From assembly GCA_030374805.1 (NCBI GenBank), contig JARGSG010000157.1:1-30165 (forward strand): a stretch of 30,165 nucleotides of DNA. The letters are read 5' to 3'. Source of the stretch: Gracilaria gracilis (taxonomy: Eukaryota > Rhodophyta > Florideophyceae > Gracilariales > Gracilariaceae). Within the stretch, counting starts at the first letter, position 1. Every line of letters begins with the position of its first letter. The notes beneath the pieces were generated by a model, which saw only the letters and a program-made list of their open reading frames with translations, was not told the origin of the DNA and ran no database searches. Positions 1-10,034 of this stretch are shown here, piece by piece. Both the position numbers and the translations under genes were made by a program.

Positions 1-1
1 A

Positions 2-154
2 CGAAATTTCGGCAACGCTCTGTTTTTAATTGCGGGTGTATCTGGATCGGCCGCAGCTCGTGAGATCCGTGCGCGTACTGACACTTTAGCCCGTAGCTAC
101 AATGACCGTCTTTCTCATATTGTCTGCATATCTTGGTCTTGTACATTAGATTGA
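2..154 (+). CDS. Possible C-terminal end of a gene entering from the left
   Basis: A reading frame is open from base 2 to a TGA at 152-154, about 50 codons, with balanced amino-acid composition (segments such as GNALFLIAGVSGSAAAREI). No start is visible because the frame runs off the left edge. I do not recognise the protein. Fifty open codons can arise by chance, so this is weak. It could also be an exon, since nothing obvious marks a 3' end. Confidence 0.22.
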   Translation, partial: RNFGNALFLIAGVSGSAAAREIRARTDTLARSYNDRLSHIVCISWSCTLD

Positions 155-1776
155 GCTTAGAATAAGGCCATCTTCTCGGCACGGAGCTTTCAGCTTGGGG
201 CATAGACGAGCCATTGAGTTGCGTAGTCAGTTCCGATTCAACAATGCCAATAGCACCATCTTCGCTACATTCCTCTGCCGTCTCCATTCCGCGTCGCCCG
301 ATAGTAAAGAACACAACTGTCAAATGAATCGAGCAAGGGATCTTGTCCGTCGTTCTGAAAGCATGGACGCTCAAAAGGTTGGCACAAGTTCTATTTTATA
401 TTCGCGCTGCTGTGCTCCTAAATGGAGTAGAGTGGAAGGCAGCCCTCCGGCTATAGTAGGCTTCAAAGCGTTGCTACAAATGAGGAATAAAACGTTGCAG
501 TTCTATTTACAGACCAAGATCGTGAATATGAATATGTATACTGAAGCTTGGCTTGAACTGGTGGAGTAGATCGCCACTTGTAGCGAGCATATGACTCTTG
601 GGGCCTAAAATGAACTGTACGGGCGCTGTACGGGAACAGTGATTGCAGTTATAAAACAAGAAATGGCGCTCCTTCTTTCAAGCATCATTCTACACTGCGA
701 AGAGATGTTGTTGTTTTTACTTTTTCAAAATTATGTCAGAGTTATATAAGGTATGCGTCGCGAGCCGGCTTGCAAACTTGTTCCACTCGATTTTGTTGTT
801 TCATTTTACAGATTTAGTTGGTTTACAAGAAGATAAACCGTAAATAGATTTGTTCACTCTGTAGACAAATTTACATAGTACTGACAATCTGTTCGGTGCT
901 TGAGCATCATTGTAGTCTATTTGTGCGCGAGTTGATACACTGGGTCAAACTCAGCTTTTAAACCTGGGCTGGTCATAACTATGGCCTAAGACCTCACTAG
1001 ATACTCTACAGTTATTGTACAAGTCAATCTATATTTTTTGTTTTATGATATATTTGTACTATTGCTGTGAAATAATATTAGATTGTTTTTGAATATGGCG
1101 ATTGCGTGTTGTTCCCTCGATAATCTTTTTATGTCTCGAAAACGTGTAATGTGATACAATGCATAGGTACAGAATTATTACATTAGTACAGAGCCAAAAC
1201 TAAAAACGTAGAGGAGGCAAGCAAATTATGTTGTTTTGTTTAACGAAAAGACGCTCGCTAGTTGTAAGTTTATCTTCAAACGCTTTTATAAAATATGGCT
1301 TTATATATATACAATTTTTAGTTTACCTTTTTCAGCCCAATGTTCTCTATTGTTTAGGAGTGAAAAACTAAAAAGAAAAACATGACAAGTTAAACGCCAA
1401 CTAGATGGATATTTGGTAATAGGAACAACCTTTACGGCGAATGGGGTGAAAGAAAATGCCATCATTATAAATACGTTTGGCTACCGTTGGGTACAACTGG
1501 GGATAAAGCGCAACGATTTGGAAAAAGACGATAGAATGAAAAATATTTGACAAATCAGATTGAAAAGTGTACAATTGGGTTTTGACCCGATGTGACATAG
1601 TCGACGTTTTGAATATACGCACAGCTTTGATTGGATAGATACATTATGTACAAGTTTTATTCTTAAAGTGAGGGTTTGGGTGGAGATATTACAGTATGGG
1701 TGTAAAGCAGAGAGCGCTAATTGATTGGAAAGAGCGGAACACGGCACCTTCATTTGACGCCGTTGCTGTGCTCCAA
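155..1776. other. Intergenic, no gene recognised
   Basis: The plus frame 150-569 is open for 139 codons but has no ATG before about 324 and no recognisable motif. From 600 to 1776 the DNA is AT-rich with many short frames, and I see no RNA gene, terminal repeat or coherent protein. Confidence 0.5.
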
Positions 1777-1893
1777 TCACTTGGCTTCAATGGCGCTGCA
1801 CATATGCAGCGCGGCCAGGACCTGCGCCGCGTTGCCGCCGCCCACCACGCAGATGTGCGCAATGTCGGAGGCGCGCCACATGCCACTGTGCAT
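1777..1893 (-). pseudogene. N-terminal fragment resembling opine dehydrogenase
   Basis: Starting from ATG at 1891-1893 the minus frame reads 38 residues to a TGA at 1777-1779. It contains HICVVGGGNAAQVLAAL, which has the beta strand, glycine-rich turn and helix of a Rossmann NAD(P)-binding fold. The GGGNAA form is the one seen at the N-terminus of octopine/opine dehydrogenase-family proteins, which reductively couple amino acids to keto acids. Such proteins exceed 350 residues, so this is only a start. After the stop I find no continuation in any frame. Either a splice donor lies near the end (AAGTGATT) or the gene is broken. The fragment sits at the edge of a GC-rich island that also opens long low-complexity frames, so composition-driven chance is a real alternative. 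Confidence 0.3.
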
Positions 1894-2620
1894 GGTGGTG
1901 CGCGCCGTCAACCGCCGGTGGCAACCAGCGGCGGTGGCGCCGCCGGCGGCGGCGATAAACGGAGACGCGCCCAGCGGGATGAAGGTACTGCGCGTGCGTG
2001 GCGCGAGAAGCGAGGCGCGCGGCGACGCGCGTAGAGGCGGCGACGATGACGGCCGCGCCGCGCACGGGCCGCGCTGACGGCGCGCCGCGGCCGGCGCCGC
2101 GCTGACGATGAAGGGCATGGGCGGGGGGCGCGCGCGCGGCGTGGCGCGGCGCGCGCGTGGCGTGGCGTGTGGTGGCGGTCACACCGGGCCGCGGCGGCGA
2201 CGGTGTGGTGGTGGTTGTGGTGGTGGTGGTGGTGGTGGTGGTGGTGGTGGTTGTTGTTGTTGTTGTTGTGGCCTGAGTGGCCGGGGGCGGGCGCCCATTT
2301 GTATACGCGCGGCGGGCGGCGGTGGCCACCCCCAAGTGAGGAGTCGTCGCGCCGCCGCTGCTTGCAGCGGTAGGGTCTCGAGCGGCGCGCGCCGCGCCGC
2401 TTTGTGGACGACAAAGGTTGCGCGCAGCACGCCCAATAGAAAGGGCAGATATGTGTGTGGCACACTGTGTGCCACGCGCGCTCGCTGCACCCGTATGCCT
2501 GCGTGTGCACGTGGGCACAATGGCCACGTGTGCTTGGTTGCGCAGCTCAGATGCGCTGGGCAAGGGCGCTGCCACGCTGTACACGCAACAGTATCCAGTC
2601 GGCTTACAGTTGGCTTGATC
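1780..2620. other. GC-rich island in AT-rich surroundings
   Basis: Base composition jumps abruptly to very GC- and CpG-rich DNA with runs such as GGCGCGCGCGCGG around 2125-2165, then falls back to AT-rich. The composition opens long frames on both strands (for example minus 1787-2671) that encode only Ala/Arg/Pro-rich or homopolymeric sequence. I read these as by-products, not genes. On the minus strand the island lies upstream of the opine-dehydrogenase-like start, so it could be a CpG-island promoter. That is inference. Confidence 0.6.
2203..2271. repeat. Compound trinucleotide microsatellite (GGT)n(GTT)n
   Basis: About 69 bases of nearly perfect GGT repeats pass directly into six GTT repeats. 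Read on the minus strand this gives homopolymeric Thr, His/Asn or Gln/Pro stretches in the overlapping frames, which explains their length without any need for a gene. Confidence 0.95.
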
Positions 2621-2671
2621 ATGCGCTGTCAGCAATTGCAACCGCCTGCACCAGCGGTAACACGTGCTCAT

Positions 2672-3250
2672 TTGACATTTTCGTTTTGCTCGATCTCCTG
2701 GTGTTTATCGGTACGAAACTACAAGGCGCTTGTTGTTGCTGTCAAGTTGTTTTGGTCATACAAGCTGCAACTGTTCTCTCAACTGTTGTAACTGCCCCAG
2801 TTTTGAAAACGGCAGTTCTGTTTCACGCCTACTCACGCTAATTCCGTTCTTCTGTTATTCAACAACGACGCCCACAATGTTGTATTCAAAAATGGAGAGG
2901 CCACGCGGCTGCACGCCTTGTTCGATTTGTTATTAAATGCTGCTCTGCAGACAAAGCAGCATGTGCAGTACACCCAAGTAGTGAGTCGTTAGCGTGTTTG
3001 CTCGTAAAATTACTTTGCAAAGTAGATTCACATTTGGTTATTCAAAGCTTTGAAATTGCTGCCTTTTATTAACTTGTGTCATTGCTATTCATTCAAGTGC
3101 AAATGAATACGAAAGAAGCGCTCTAAACGAACCGCATCACAAAATGCCCACATCCACCTGCCAACACTCATTAAATTGGTTTTGCATATGCTACGCATGC
3201 AACACATGACTGAATGCATCGCCAGCTGCATACAACACAATAATAGTTGC
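2672..3250. other. Intergenic, nothing recognised
   Basis: I see only short frames without motifs. TTTATT at about 3065-3070 is AATAAA on the minus strand and could be the polyadenylation signal of the small secreted-peptide gene whose stop is at 3251. Confidence 0.5.
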
Positions 3251-3532
3251 TTACTTCCTCGGCCTTCTTTCCATCTCCGCTCTAAATCGCCATGCCCGCC
3301 TCGGACGGCGCTCATCACGCCTCGGACGGCGCTGCCTTTCCATCACAAACGGCAAATGAAACATGTGCTCCACGCGTTGGGCGAATGACGTATCTTGTGA
3401 TGCCATGAGTTTGGTGGGTTGCACCGGCAGTGTGTTGTCCGTTTGTTTCTCGTCCGAAGCGAATGGAGCGGCATATGAAGCGACCACGAAAAGACAAAAG
3501 CCCAAAAGGAACGGAGTTAGAGCCAAGTTCAT
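3251..3532 (-). CDS. Small secreted arginine-rich peptide precursor
   Basis: This 93-residue frame starts at ATG 3530-3532; the same frame is open further upstream but holds only a GTG there. Residues 1 to about 21 form a classic signal peptide (MNLALTPFLLGFCLFVVASYA followed by APF, hydrophobic core plus A-x-A-type cleavage site). A short neutral/acidic pro-region follows. The last 30 or so residues are strongly basic: a heptad pattern RRPRR-x-x occurs twice in tandem, encoded by a 16-bp sequence repeated with 21-bp period at 3297-3312 and 3318-3333. A TATA box lies 73 bp upstream of the ATG. The layout resembles processed cationic peptides (signalling or antimicrobial), but I recognise no family and assign no function. 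No cysteines follow the signal peptide. Confidence 0.55.
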   Translation of the reverse strand: MNLALTPFLLGFCLFVVASYAAPFASDEKQTDNTLPVQPTKLMASQDTSFAQRVEHMFHLPFVMERQRRPRRDERRPRRAWRFRAEMERRPRK

Positions 3533-3604
3533 GGTGGTGGAATGGAGGCTGTTCGCACGGAGATGACACACAAAGTGAGCGCGGTCTCATGAAAGCGAGT
3601 AGTG

Positions 3605-3612
3605 TTTATATA
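3605..3612 (-). promoter_or_regulatory. TATA box of the secreted-peptide gene
   Basis: TATATAAA on the minus strand, 73 bp upstream of the ATG at 3532. This spacing predicts transcription starting near 3575-3580 and a short leader of about 45 bases. Confidence 0.55.
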
Positions 3613-3976
3613 GTGCTTTGGGTGGAGTGAGTTGCAATTTTTGTTGCGGAGCAGATATATGCTTTGTCGCCTGCTTCTCAGCGCAACATGGTTGTTGCTT
3701 CCTCTGCAGTGAGCCAAGATATCGATATAATATAACTTTACAGGGTATGGATATGCAAGGGCTCACTCCAGAGGAACCAACCGCTTAGTATCGTACGTAC
3801 CACACAACGCAAGCATGACAACTCCCACCAATGCATTGTAAATCTGTAGCGCTCGGGTGAGGGGGGGCAGCGGAGGACCGTGACGGGCGCATGGCTGACC
3901 GCCTGCAATAGAACGCTGTTCACAGCAAATTGTATGACGATATTTCCTAAAAATCGTTGTATAGCAACCACACTGG

Positions 3977-4038
3977 GGAGGCGGTTTGCCCTATATCAGA
4001 CTCACGCCGAGTGACTGTGATATAGGCAAGCCGCCTCC
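3977..4038. repeat. Long imperfect inverted repeat (hairpin)
   Basis: The left arm 3977-3998 (GGAGGCGGTTTGCCCTATATCA) pairs with the right arm 4018-4038 over 21 positions with one G-T type mismatch and one extra base. The 19-base centre contains a small nested stem (TCAC 4002-4005 with GTGA 4011-4014). No coding frame explains it. It could be a small-RNA precursor, a terminal-repeat-only mobile remnant or a cruciform. Confidence 0.85.
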
Positions 4039-4041
4039 GAT

Positions 4042-4650
4042 AAGCGATTTATATCCACCAACTCGTGGTTATAAGTTTTATACCTTATCTTCACTCGTTT
4101 GTCGAGATAACTCATTCTCATCCTGCTTTACAATCTCACTCCACTTAAAGCTCAAAGCTTGCAGCTTGTTGGCAACGCCACGGCAGAGCAAACGCGTTTA
4201 TTGGTTCAGTTAGAGTATACATCGCTACAATTGTTCTCATCGCTGTCATGGAGAAAAAGAGGAACAAGCAACCCAATATTGCACCGATGCGCCCGAGTCG
4301 GCCGAGCGAACCGGACAACAATTGAAGTCGCTATTATATATATTGTACACACCACAGCTTTTTGGGCAATAGATAAAGTTTAAGACCGAAACACAAATCC
4401 GTCGCTGTCCATTTCGTGGTCCTCAGAACTCGAGCGCCGCCAGCAGCATTGTTTCAAGCACTTGCTTGCCATCCATTTCACCATTTCATACTTGGAATGC
4501 AGCTTTTCTCTGTGCACAAATTTGCAATACATAACTTGGCCTCCCAATTGTCGCATCCCCTACCAAACTTGCAAACTTGCCCACCCAACTCAAGTTGACA
4601 CTCTTCAGCACCTGCATATTTGTCCGATTGGTATCTAGTCCAAGTTAGTG
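4042..4650. other. Intergenic upstream of the 4651 gene
   Basis: No gene is recognised. TATATATA at about 4335-4343 is a possible TATA element but lies 310 bases before the next start codon, too far to assign firmly. The last 150 bases are pyrimidine-rich with many CCA/CTT stretches. Confidence 0.4.
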
Positions 4651-6792
4651 ATGTCGGCAGCACCTTCATCGCTTTGGTTACTGTCATGGTTCTTCATCGT
4701 TGCTAGCGCCCAATTCGATGATTCACAACTTCCTGTGACATACGAAGATGTAAACGTGATTCTCCAGGAATTGCACGAGCGCTGGCCTCCTCTTTCAACG
4801 CCTCCTCCTTCGAACATTCCCGGTCTCACCGCCGATTTATGTCATGGTTCAGCTGAATGCGTTGAACCTCGCGTATGCTTCAGCTGTGCATCCCCTCCTT
4901 GTCAATGTTTCAAAGCACCGCGCTACGCGAACTATAGCTGCCAATCTTCGATGGAATGTGACGAAGGAGAGCATTGTGAATGGGATGCTTCAGTTGGAAT
5001 GACATCTGGCATTTGTACCTCTTCAAAGTACTATCAAGGACGGAACAGATCAATCCTAAGCCAGCAATTTGACTCAGTACCGCCGCTACTGGGGTTTGGA
5101 TTATCGGGAGACCGATGTTTCTCGCACCAGCACTGCCATGGAACTCGAAGTTGTCTATCCGAATCAATATTCGAAGCCGAGGTGTTCAAAATAACCCCCT
5201 GCGAATCCTCTTCTTTCCCTTGCGTTTGTACTCCTCTCAACTTTGCCCTTTGCTCAAACTCCTCCAGCTGTTCTCATGGTGAAATATGTGCCTCAGTGAT
5301 GTTTTATGTACCGGTAACATTCTCTTACCGTTCTATGGAATCGGAGCGGGAGGCAGTCCTTGAGCCCATTTGCATATCATCGAACCTTTCTGGACATGCG
5401 GCTGTATTTTCTGTCTCGAATAACTCTTCTGTTTTGGAGTTTGCACATATGCAAACTGCAACACTTCAAGCGCCAAGCGCAGAGCACAACAATGTACCGC
5501 AAACGTTTCAGCCCGTATATGGAGATACTGCACCTTTCAGAGTACCTTCTTTAACGTTTTTTAATTCATTCTCGACAAATGAGCTCGCAAACGAGTTTAT
5601 TGTTGGTATTCTGTCTTTAATTATTGTGTCACAACTACATAATATCGTGGAAAGTTTGATTCAAACTTCTTCTCGAATTGATCACAACACGTACTCCTCG
5701 TACATCACATTTTCCAGACTCAACTCCTTTCGTTTTGTTTCTCGTCTTTTTACCACGCGTGAACCATTTACAGAATCTGTACCGATCGCATCAAGTCGAT
5801 GCACACCTCAAATTAGGTGTAAGCTGCTTTTTGGGCCTCTGTTTGCCCTCATCTTTCTATATGTGGTCGAGCTCGCCACCATTTTGGCAGGTACAAATGT
5901 TCGCTCCGAGTATTATGCCGATCACAGCTTTGATACCGTTGTGGCGCCAGTGCATGGCACGCCCCGAGAACCTGTACAAGACCATTCTGACCCGTACTGT
6001 GATGACTTTTTCGTATCCCCCCGTGGGCTTTTCGAGTCTGGCAAAGTGTTGAAGTGTGTGAAACCTTTTCCAAAAGAGCCTGATGCAGCCCTGCGCGACA
6101 TTATTCGGGTGTCGGTGTTCTATGGCACTGGGGAGACAGTGTTTGAAATATATTCTCTAAATGGAACGTACTCGGCTGTGGAGTTGTCAACGTCTTTGCG
6201 TTCAAAGAGCGGACTGAACATGAAAACAATGCCATTTCGACCAGATCTTATGCGTCGACAAGAACGCACCTTGTTTCTAAACAACGTGTTGAATGGAATT
6301 AGGCGCAGACTTGGCTATGACTTCATAGATGTAAGAAGTGCAGTGTGGTCAACACTGCAGCATATTGGCACATCAGAAACACTAGAAAGTATAGAGTTTG
6401 CTCATCGCCCCAACTGGAATGAAAGTGCCGAGACCATTACGAACGCAGTCACATCCGGCCTCCGAGATTTGGACCTTGTGCTCAACTCCAGCGGTCAGCC
6501 ATGGATCTACACAAGACCATATACTTTTGAACAGCAAAACGCCTTAATGGCAATCGTGAAGCCGTACCGAATTTCTCACGGATGGCTTCTGCTTTGCGCT
6601 ATACTCGTCAGCGTGATACACATTGTGACAAACTCGTTCGCAACGCATTTTACGGAAGTTGCTTACATTGCAATGAAGGAATTAATGGCAGATGACTGCG
6701 TGCTTGGACCGCTCGCAGAAAGCAAGTCGGAAGCGATAGACGTTGACCTGAGAAGCTTACAAAGTTTCGGAACGAATAATAACAACAGTTAG
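4651..6792 (+). CDS. Cysteine-rich secretory-pathway membrane protein, family unknown
   Basis: A 713-residue single-exon protein. The start is ATG 4651; the frame also has a GTG at 4648, but the ATG sits correctly before the signal peptide (residues 1-20, ending VASAQ). Residues 63-242 hold about 20 cysteines, many in C-x(4-6)-C spacing like small disulfide-bonded extracellular modules. Several N-x-S/T sequons are present. Hydrophobic segments lie at about 311-330, 391-413 (LLFGPLFALIFLYVVELATILAG) and 643-663 (GWLLLCAILVSVIHIVTNSF). A roughly 230-residue region between the last two probably faces the same side as the N-terminus. A hydrophilic tail of about 50 residues ends in an Asn run. This suggests a cell-surface or endomembrane protein with a luminal cysteine-rich domain. 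I recognise no named domain and cannot give a function. The neighbouring genes are unrelated and there is no sign of co-transcription. Confidence 0.88.
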   Translation: MSAAPSSLWLLSWFFIVASAQFDDSQLPVTYEDVNVILQELHERWPPLSTPPPSNIPGLTADLCHGSAECVEPRVCFSCASPPCQCFKAPRYANYSCQSSMECDEGEHCEWDASVGMTSGICTSSKYYQGRNRSILSQQFDSVPPLLGFGLSGDRCFSHQHCHGTRSCLSESIFEAEVFKITPCESSSFPCVCTPLNFALCSNSSSCSHGEICASVMFYVPVTFSYRSMESEREAVLEPICISSNLSGHAAVFSVSNNSSVLEFAHMQTATLQAPSAEHNNVPQTFQPVYGDTAPFRVPSLTFFNSFSTNELANEFIVGILSLIIVSQLHNIVESLIQTSSRIDHNTYSSYITFSRLNSFRFVSRLFTTREPFTESVPIASSRCTPQIRCKLLFGPLFALIFLYVVELATILAGTNVRSEYYADHSFDTVVAPVHGTPREPVQDHSDPYCDDFFVSPRGLFESGKVLKCVKPFPKEPDAALRDIIRVSVFYGTGETVFEIYSLNGTYSAVELSTSLRSKSGLNMKTMPFRPDLMRRQERTLFLNNVLNGIRRRLGYDFIDVRSAVWSTLQHIGTSETLESIEFAHRPNWNESAETITNAVTSGLRDLDLVLNSSGQPWIYTRPYTFEQQNALMAIVKPYRISHGWLLLCAILVSVIHIVTNSFATHFTEVAYIAMKELMADDCVLGPLAESKSEAIDVDLRSLQSFGTNNNNS

Positions 6793-6798
6793 CATAAT

Positions 6799-6804
6799 AA
6801 TAAA
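6799..6804 (+). promoter_or_regulatory. Polyadenylation signal AATAAA
   Basis: AATAAA begins seven bases after the stop codon of the 713-residue membrane-protein gene, implying a very short 3' untranslated region. Confidence 0.5.
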
Positions 6805-7368
6805 GCATTATGAAAGACAAAGACATAATTATGAAGACGGTGCGAACATAGAGCCCATGAATAATTAGATGTTGAAGTGACTAAGCTTCTATTTTTTGCA
6901 ATCCTAGCCACACGACGTAGTAATTCTTACGTACATTACATGCCAAAAACATTGGGTGCAATCTTCAACCTGAAATTTTGGTATTTTTCGTTAAAATTAT
7001 GCACTTTTTGGTCTGTTCAAGGTAAAGGGCCGGCCCCTGGACAAATCACATAATATGGCACGGGGCACAAGTGTGTCTCCTTGCGAACGTGTACACGGAA
7101 GCCACGTCCGCATGGCTGGCCAGTTCATAGACGGTGACCAAGGGTGGCACCACGTTGCACACGCACAAAGATCAGTCGGCGGGACGCTTGTCTTACAGGT
7201 TGATTCAAGCATCTCATCGTGCGCGCTCTCAGCACGAAGAGTTTGTTGCCGCTGAGCGCGTGATGTGAGAGAGGAACAAAACGCGATCGACGGCGGCGAC
7301 GCAGCAAAACGACGGCGACGAGGTGGCAGATCCAGCGTAGCTCAGTAGCTCCGCTGAGCGCAAATTAG

Positions 7369-7601
7369 ATCATCCTTCCGCTCACTCTCGTTCAAATAAA
7401 TCCACTTACAACATCCATACTTTTCCTTCAACAAGCGAGCTTCACTACCTTCGTAGATACTGCAGAAAACAACTCCATCGAGTCTTTGGGAACATTGCCC
7501 CGTCACACTCGAATATTTCAATGCGTGAGTGATGGCGAGGAAACGCTGCAGTTGCTGTGCGATGCAAGATCGCGGAAAGAATGGTCGAGAATACTTTATC
7601 T
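7369..7601 (+). CDS. Candidate internal exon ending at a consensus splice donor
   Basis: A plus frame with no ATG is open for 77 codons after a TAG at 7366-7368. It has a balanced, protein-like composition (for example LPRHTRIFQCVSDGEETLQL). It runs straight into GTAAGT at 7602-7607, the ideal 5' splice site, one base before the frame would terminate. I cannot find a convincing partner exon or family, so it may be a relic or chance. Confidence 0.2.
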
Positions 7602-7618
7602 GTAAGTGCTAGCATAGT

Positions 7619-7813
7619 TCAGAGCAAGTCCATATTGAGCAATAGCGCCTTTCTCAAGTCGTTTTGATCGGTGTTAGTGGCGCGTACACACAGACCAGTA
7701 ATATAAATTCCATCGATAATCGCCTCCCCGTTCTCGTCTCTAGAGTTATTGTACAATCCATCTATATTTCTTTGGTTCATCGCACAGCTCCTACCGGCTA
7801 GAAAACTGGCCAT
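7619..7813 (-). CDS. Short minus-strand frame, possible terminal exon
   Basis: From ATG 7811-7813 the frame reads 64 residues to a stop at 7619. Just upstream in the same frame is a hydrophobic stretch (LNFPILVLQIGL). It is immediately preceded by CTACTTTTCTAG, a good 3' splice site, at about 7849-7860. The arrangement could be a last exon, or a short secreted protein with a signal-like N-terminus ending GRSCA. No homologous family is recognised. Confidence 0.22.
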   Translation of the reverse strand: MASFLAGRSCAMNQRNIDGLYNNSRDENGEAIIDGIYITGLCVRATNTDQNDLRKALLLNMDLL

Positions 7814-9561
7814 TAGCCCAATTTGCAAAACCAGTATTGGAAAATTCAGCTAGAAAAGTAGCGTTGACAGTAGCTCTACTGTTCTGGAGATCTACCAGAA
7901 GTGCTGGTACATTAGACTTCTGGAGCTCGCGGGAATTTAGTGTCTTTTGGACAATACCAGGGATTCAAAACGTAAGAAAAGTATTTTAACATCTAATGTT
8001 CAAGCAATTCACGATCCTGCAGCAAGTTGTAAACTAAAAGTAGAAAAGCACTGTCGTTTATTACGCTCAACGGCTGCAGTGAAAACGTTTATGACAAAGG
8101 AACCAACGGTTTTGTGGCAGTTTTGCAATATCTCTACCGTAGAGATATGTTCTTTCGCAATGGAGATGGCACAAATGAGGTGCGTTCTTTGTAATTTCAG
8201 AACGGCTGTTTCTCGTCGTCTGTCCCCACTGCACAATAGAACAAGACTAAATGTAGTCTCAATGGGTACGGGTGGGAGGGAAATCGAAGAAACCACTAAG
8301 AAGGTCGGTAAAGGAAGCTGCGGAGGGGTACGGACCAAGAACGGCTGCGGTGAAAGGCTGAAGAGTGGCGATGGCGAGCATGAGGAGTTGTGAGCGCGCC
8401 TTCAAGCAATCGCAGCTTTGTACCGCACAGATCTTGGAGATCAGCCACATACAGTTCATAGGTGGCAGTAAACATGCCGACATGATACACGTGGTATGGT
8501 CTTGCTCCCGTTCCTCGCTCCAACAATTTGTAAATTTGAGATTTTAACTGTAATCTGTAAGCACTGTAACCTCAGTTTACAGTGTAGGTTCAAAATAATT
8601 CAATAAATTGAATATAGCACTTTTCCCTTGTCTATCTTTTAGCAAAAACTTTCGGGCGTATACGTTGAGTGATGTGATGCAATTTCTTGAATTTGTCAAT
8701 GCTTTACAATTGCTACCGTATACATTTTCAGGGATAGTACACCACCCTAAAGCACCGAATGCTATGGGAACCTGAAAAAGAAATGCGGTTAGTAAAACTC
8801 AAGAATGATGCGATTAGAGCCTAATTTGCTGTTTTTGTAAACCATTTAGTGTGCAGTAAAACATTATTTTGGTACACTTTTAACACTCATTTAAAGTACA
8901 GCTTGCAGAAACAAAATTATTGGTGTCAAAGTCGACAACACCTAATCATTTAAAATGAAACTGAGAACAATATTGTCAATTGTGGCAAAGCATCAAAAGT
9001 CCGTTGTAAAAATGGTCTTAATATATCACCAATGCATCCCCAATATATTAGCAACAGCGCACATTAAGTGATTGTGAGCTGTATGTAGTGCAGCAAGATA
9101 TCATTATTTTTGATTTTTGTTCTGCTTTTACTCTTGTTTTTGGTGCTTAGGGTGTGACTAAAGTGATGCCCACCGTTATTAGGGCTTTTTAAAGTACAAT
9201 TTGCAAAGAAAACCTGCAAAGCTCCTAGACAATGTGCGTTTATTGATACAAAACTAATTCTGCGTTTTTTGCTTGCCCAAACGCCAACTATTTACATTTT
9301 TTTGAAGACAAACTGTGATAATTATCAGTTCCAAGTTCTGACAACTACAAAAAGATGATAAATCTGTAATCATTTAGAATTACCAAACCTATTAGTTGCA
9401 ATACTTACTTAAAATAATAGGTATGTCAGTAGTGTATTTACTCTAAGACTATAAATTTTGATTTGGGAGCATTTTTGCTCTTTATGGCAATTTTTTGGAT
9501 GCCTTTTACGATATGTCTTGTAACGAGCTGCGTGCGAGTTCTCTTTGGCTTCAAATCTATT

Positions 9562-9640
9562 TTGTTGGTAGGGTAGTGATCTTATTCACGGTACGACTTT
9601 AGAGAGTAAGAAAAATGCACCATGTGACAAGGCGCATATT
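9562..9640. repeat. Dispersed hairpin repeat, copy 1 (degenerate)
   Basis: Shares a TTGTTGGTA..GTAGTGATC block and, about 45 bp further on, an ATGCACC-TG-TGA hairpin with 22730-22810. Here the 10-bp stem (9615-9624 with 9628-9637) has two mismatches, so this copy is the more decayed one. Confidence 0.6.
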
Positions 9641-10034
9641 TTTATGTCAAAATCTATAGAAAAAAGTCTTGCTGTGCTTTGGATAAAAGTAGCCGGTTTG
9701 CCCGATTGTTTCTTTAGAAGGAGCTTTGCGCTGACAACACAAAAATCATTTTTGCTCCTCGCTTTTCTCGCGACCTTTTCATATTTTTTGTGAATTTGTC
9801 CTCGTAATTTGACCCATATACAAAACCAGACAGTACAAAACCACAAATGAGACGTTTTCATTAGGATCAAAGATGGATACGGAACTGTCATTGACTTTTC
9901 ATGTCTTTGTTCCATACGAGACAAGAGCTGCACATTACGCACCCACGAAAGCCTTTAATAAACTCTTTCGTTCCTAGATAGGTGCCCCATTTGTAATTAC
10001 ATAAATTATAGCATGGATACAACTTTAGTTGCTA

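Larger units (their letters stand above)
6805..9561. other. Intergenic, a few candidate exons only
   Basis: No complete gene is found. The two best coding-like stretches (7369-7601 plus, 7619-7813 minus) are listed separately. The frames around 7947-8393 and 8009-8338 begin only at TTG and carry no motif. A perfect 8-bp stem with a 7-base loop lies at 8562-8584 (CACTGTAA with TTACAGTG). From 8590 onward the DNA is AT-rich and shows no structure I can name. Confidence 0.5.

Noticed and set aside
195..569. 124-residue plus frame
   Set aside because: Begins at TTG, has no early ATG and no recognisable pattern.
1787..2671. 294-residue minus frame through the GC island
   Set aside because: Low-complexity Ala/Arg/Thr sequence produced by base composition and the GGT/GTT microsatellite; several other frames are equally long here.
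7947..8393. 148-residue plus frame and the opposing 109-residue minus frame (8009-8338)
   Set aside because: Both start only at TTG, compositions are unremarkable and no motif or splice context supports either.
9586..9942. 118-residue minus frame sharing a C-terminal phrase with a frame at 22724-22951
   Set aside because: The similarity comes from the dispersed hairpin repeat at the DNA level, not from conserved protein; the frame starts at GTG.
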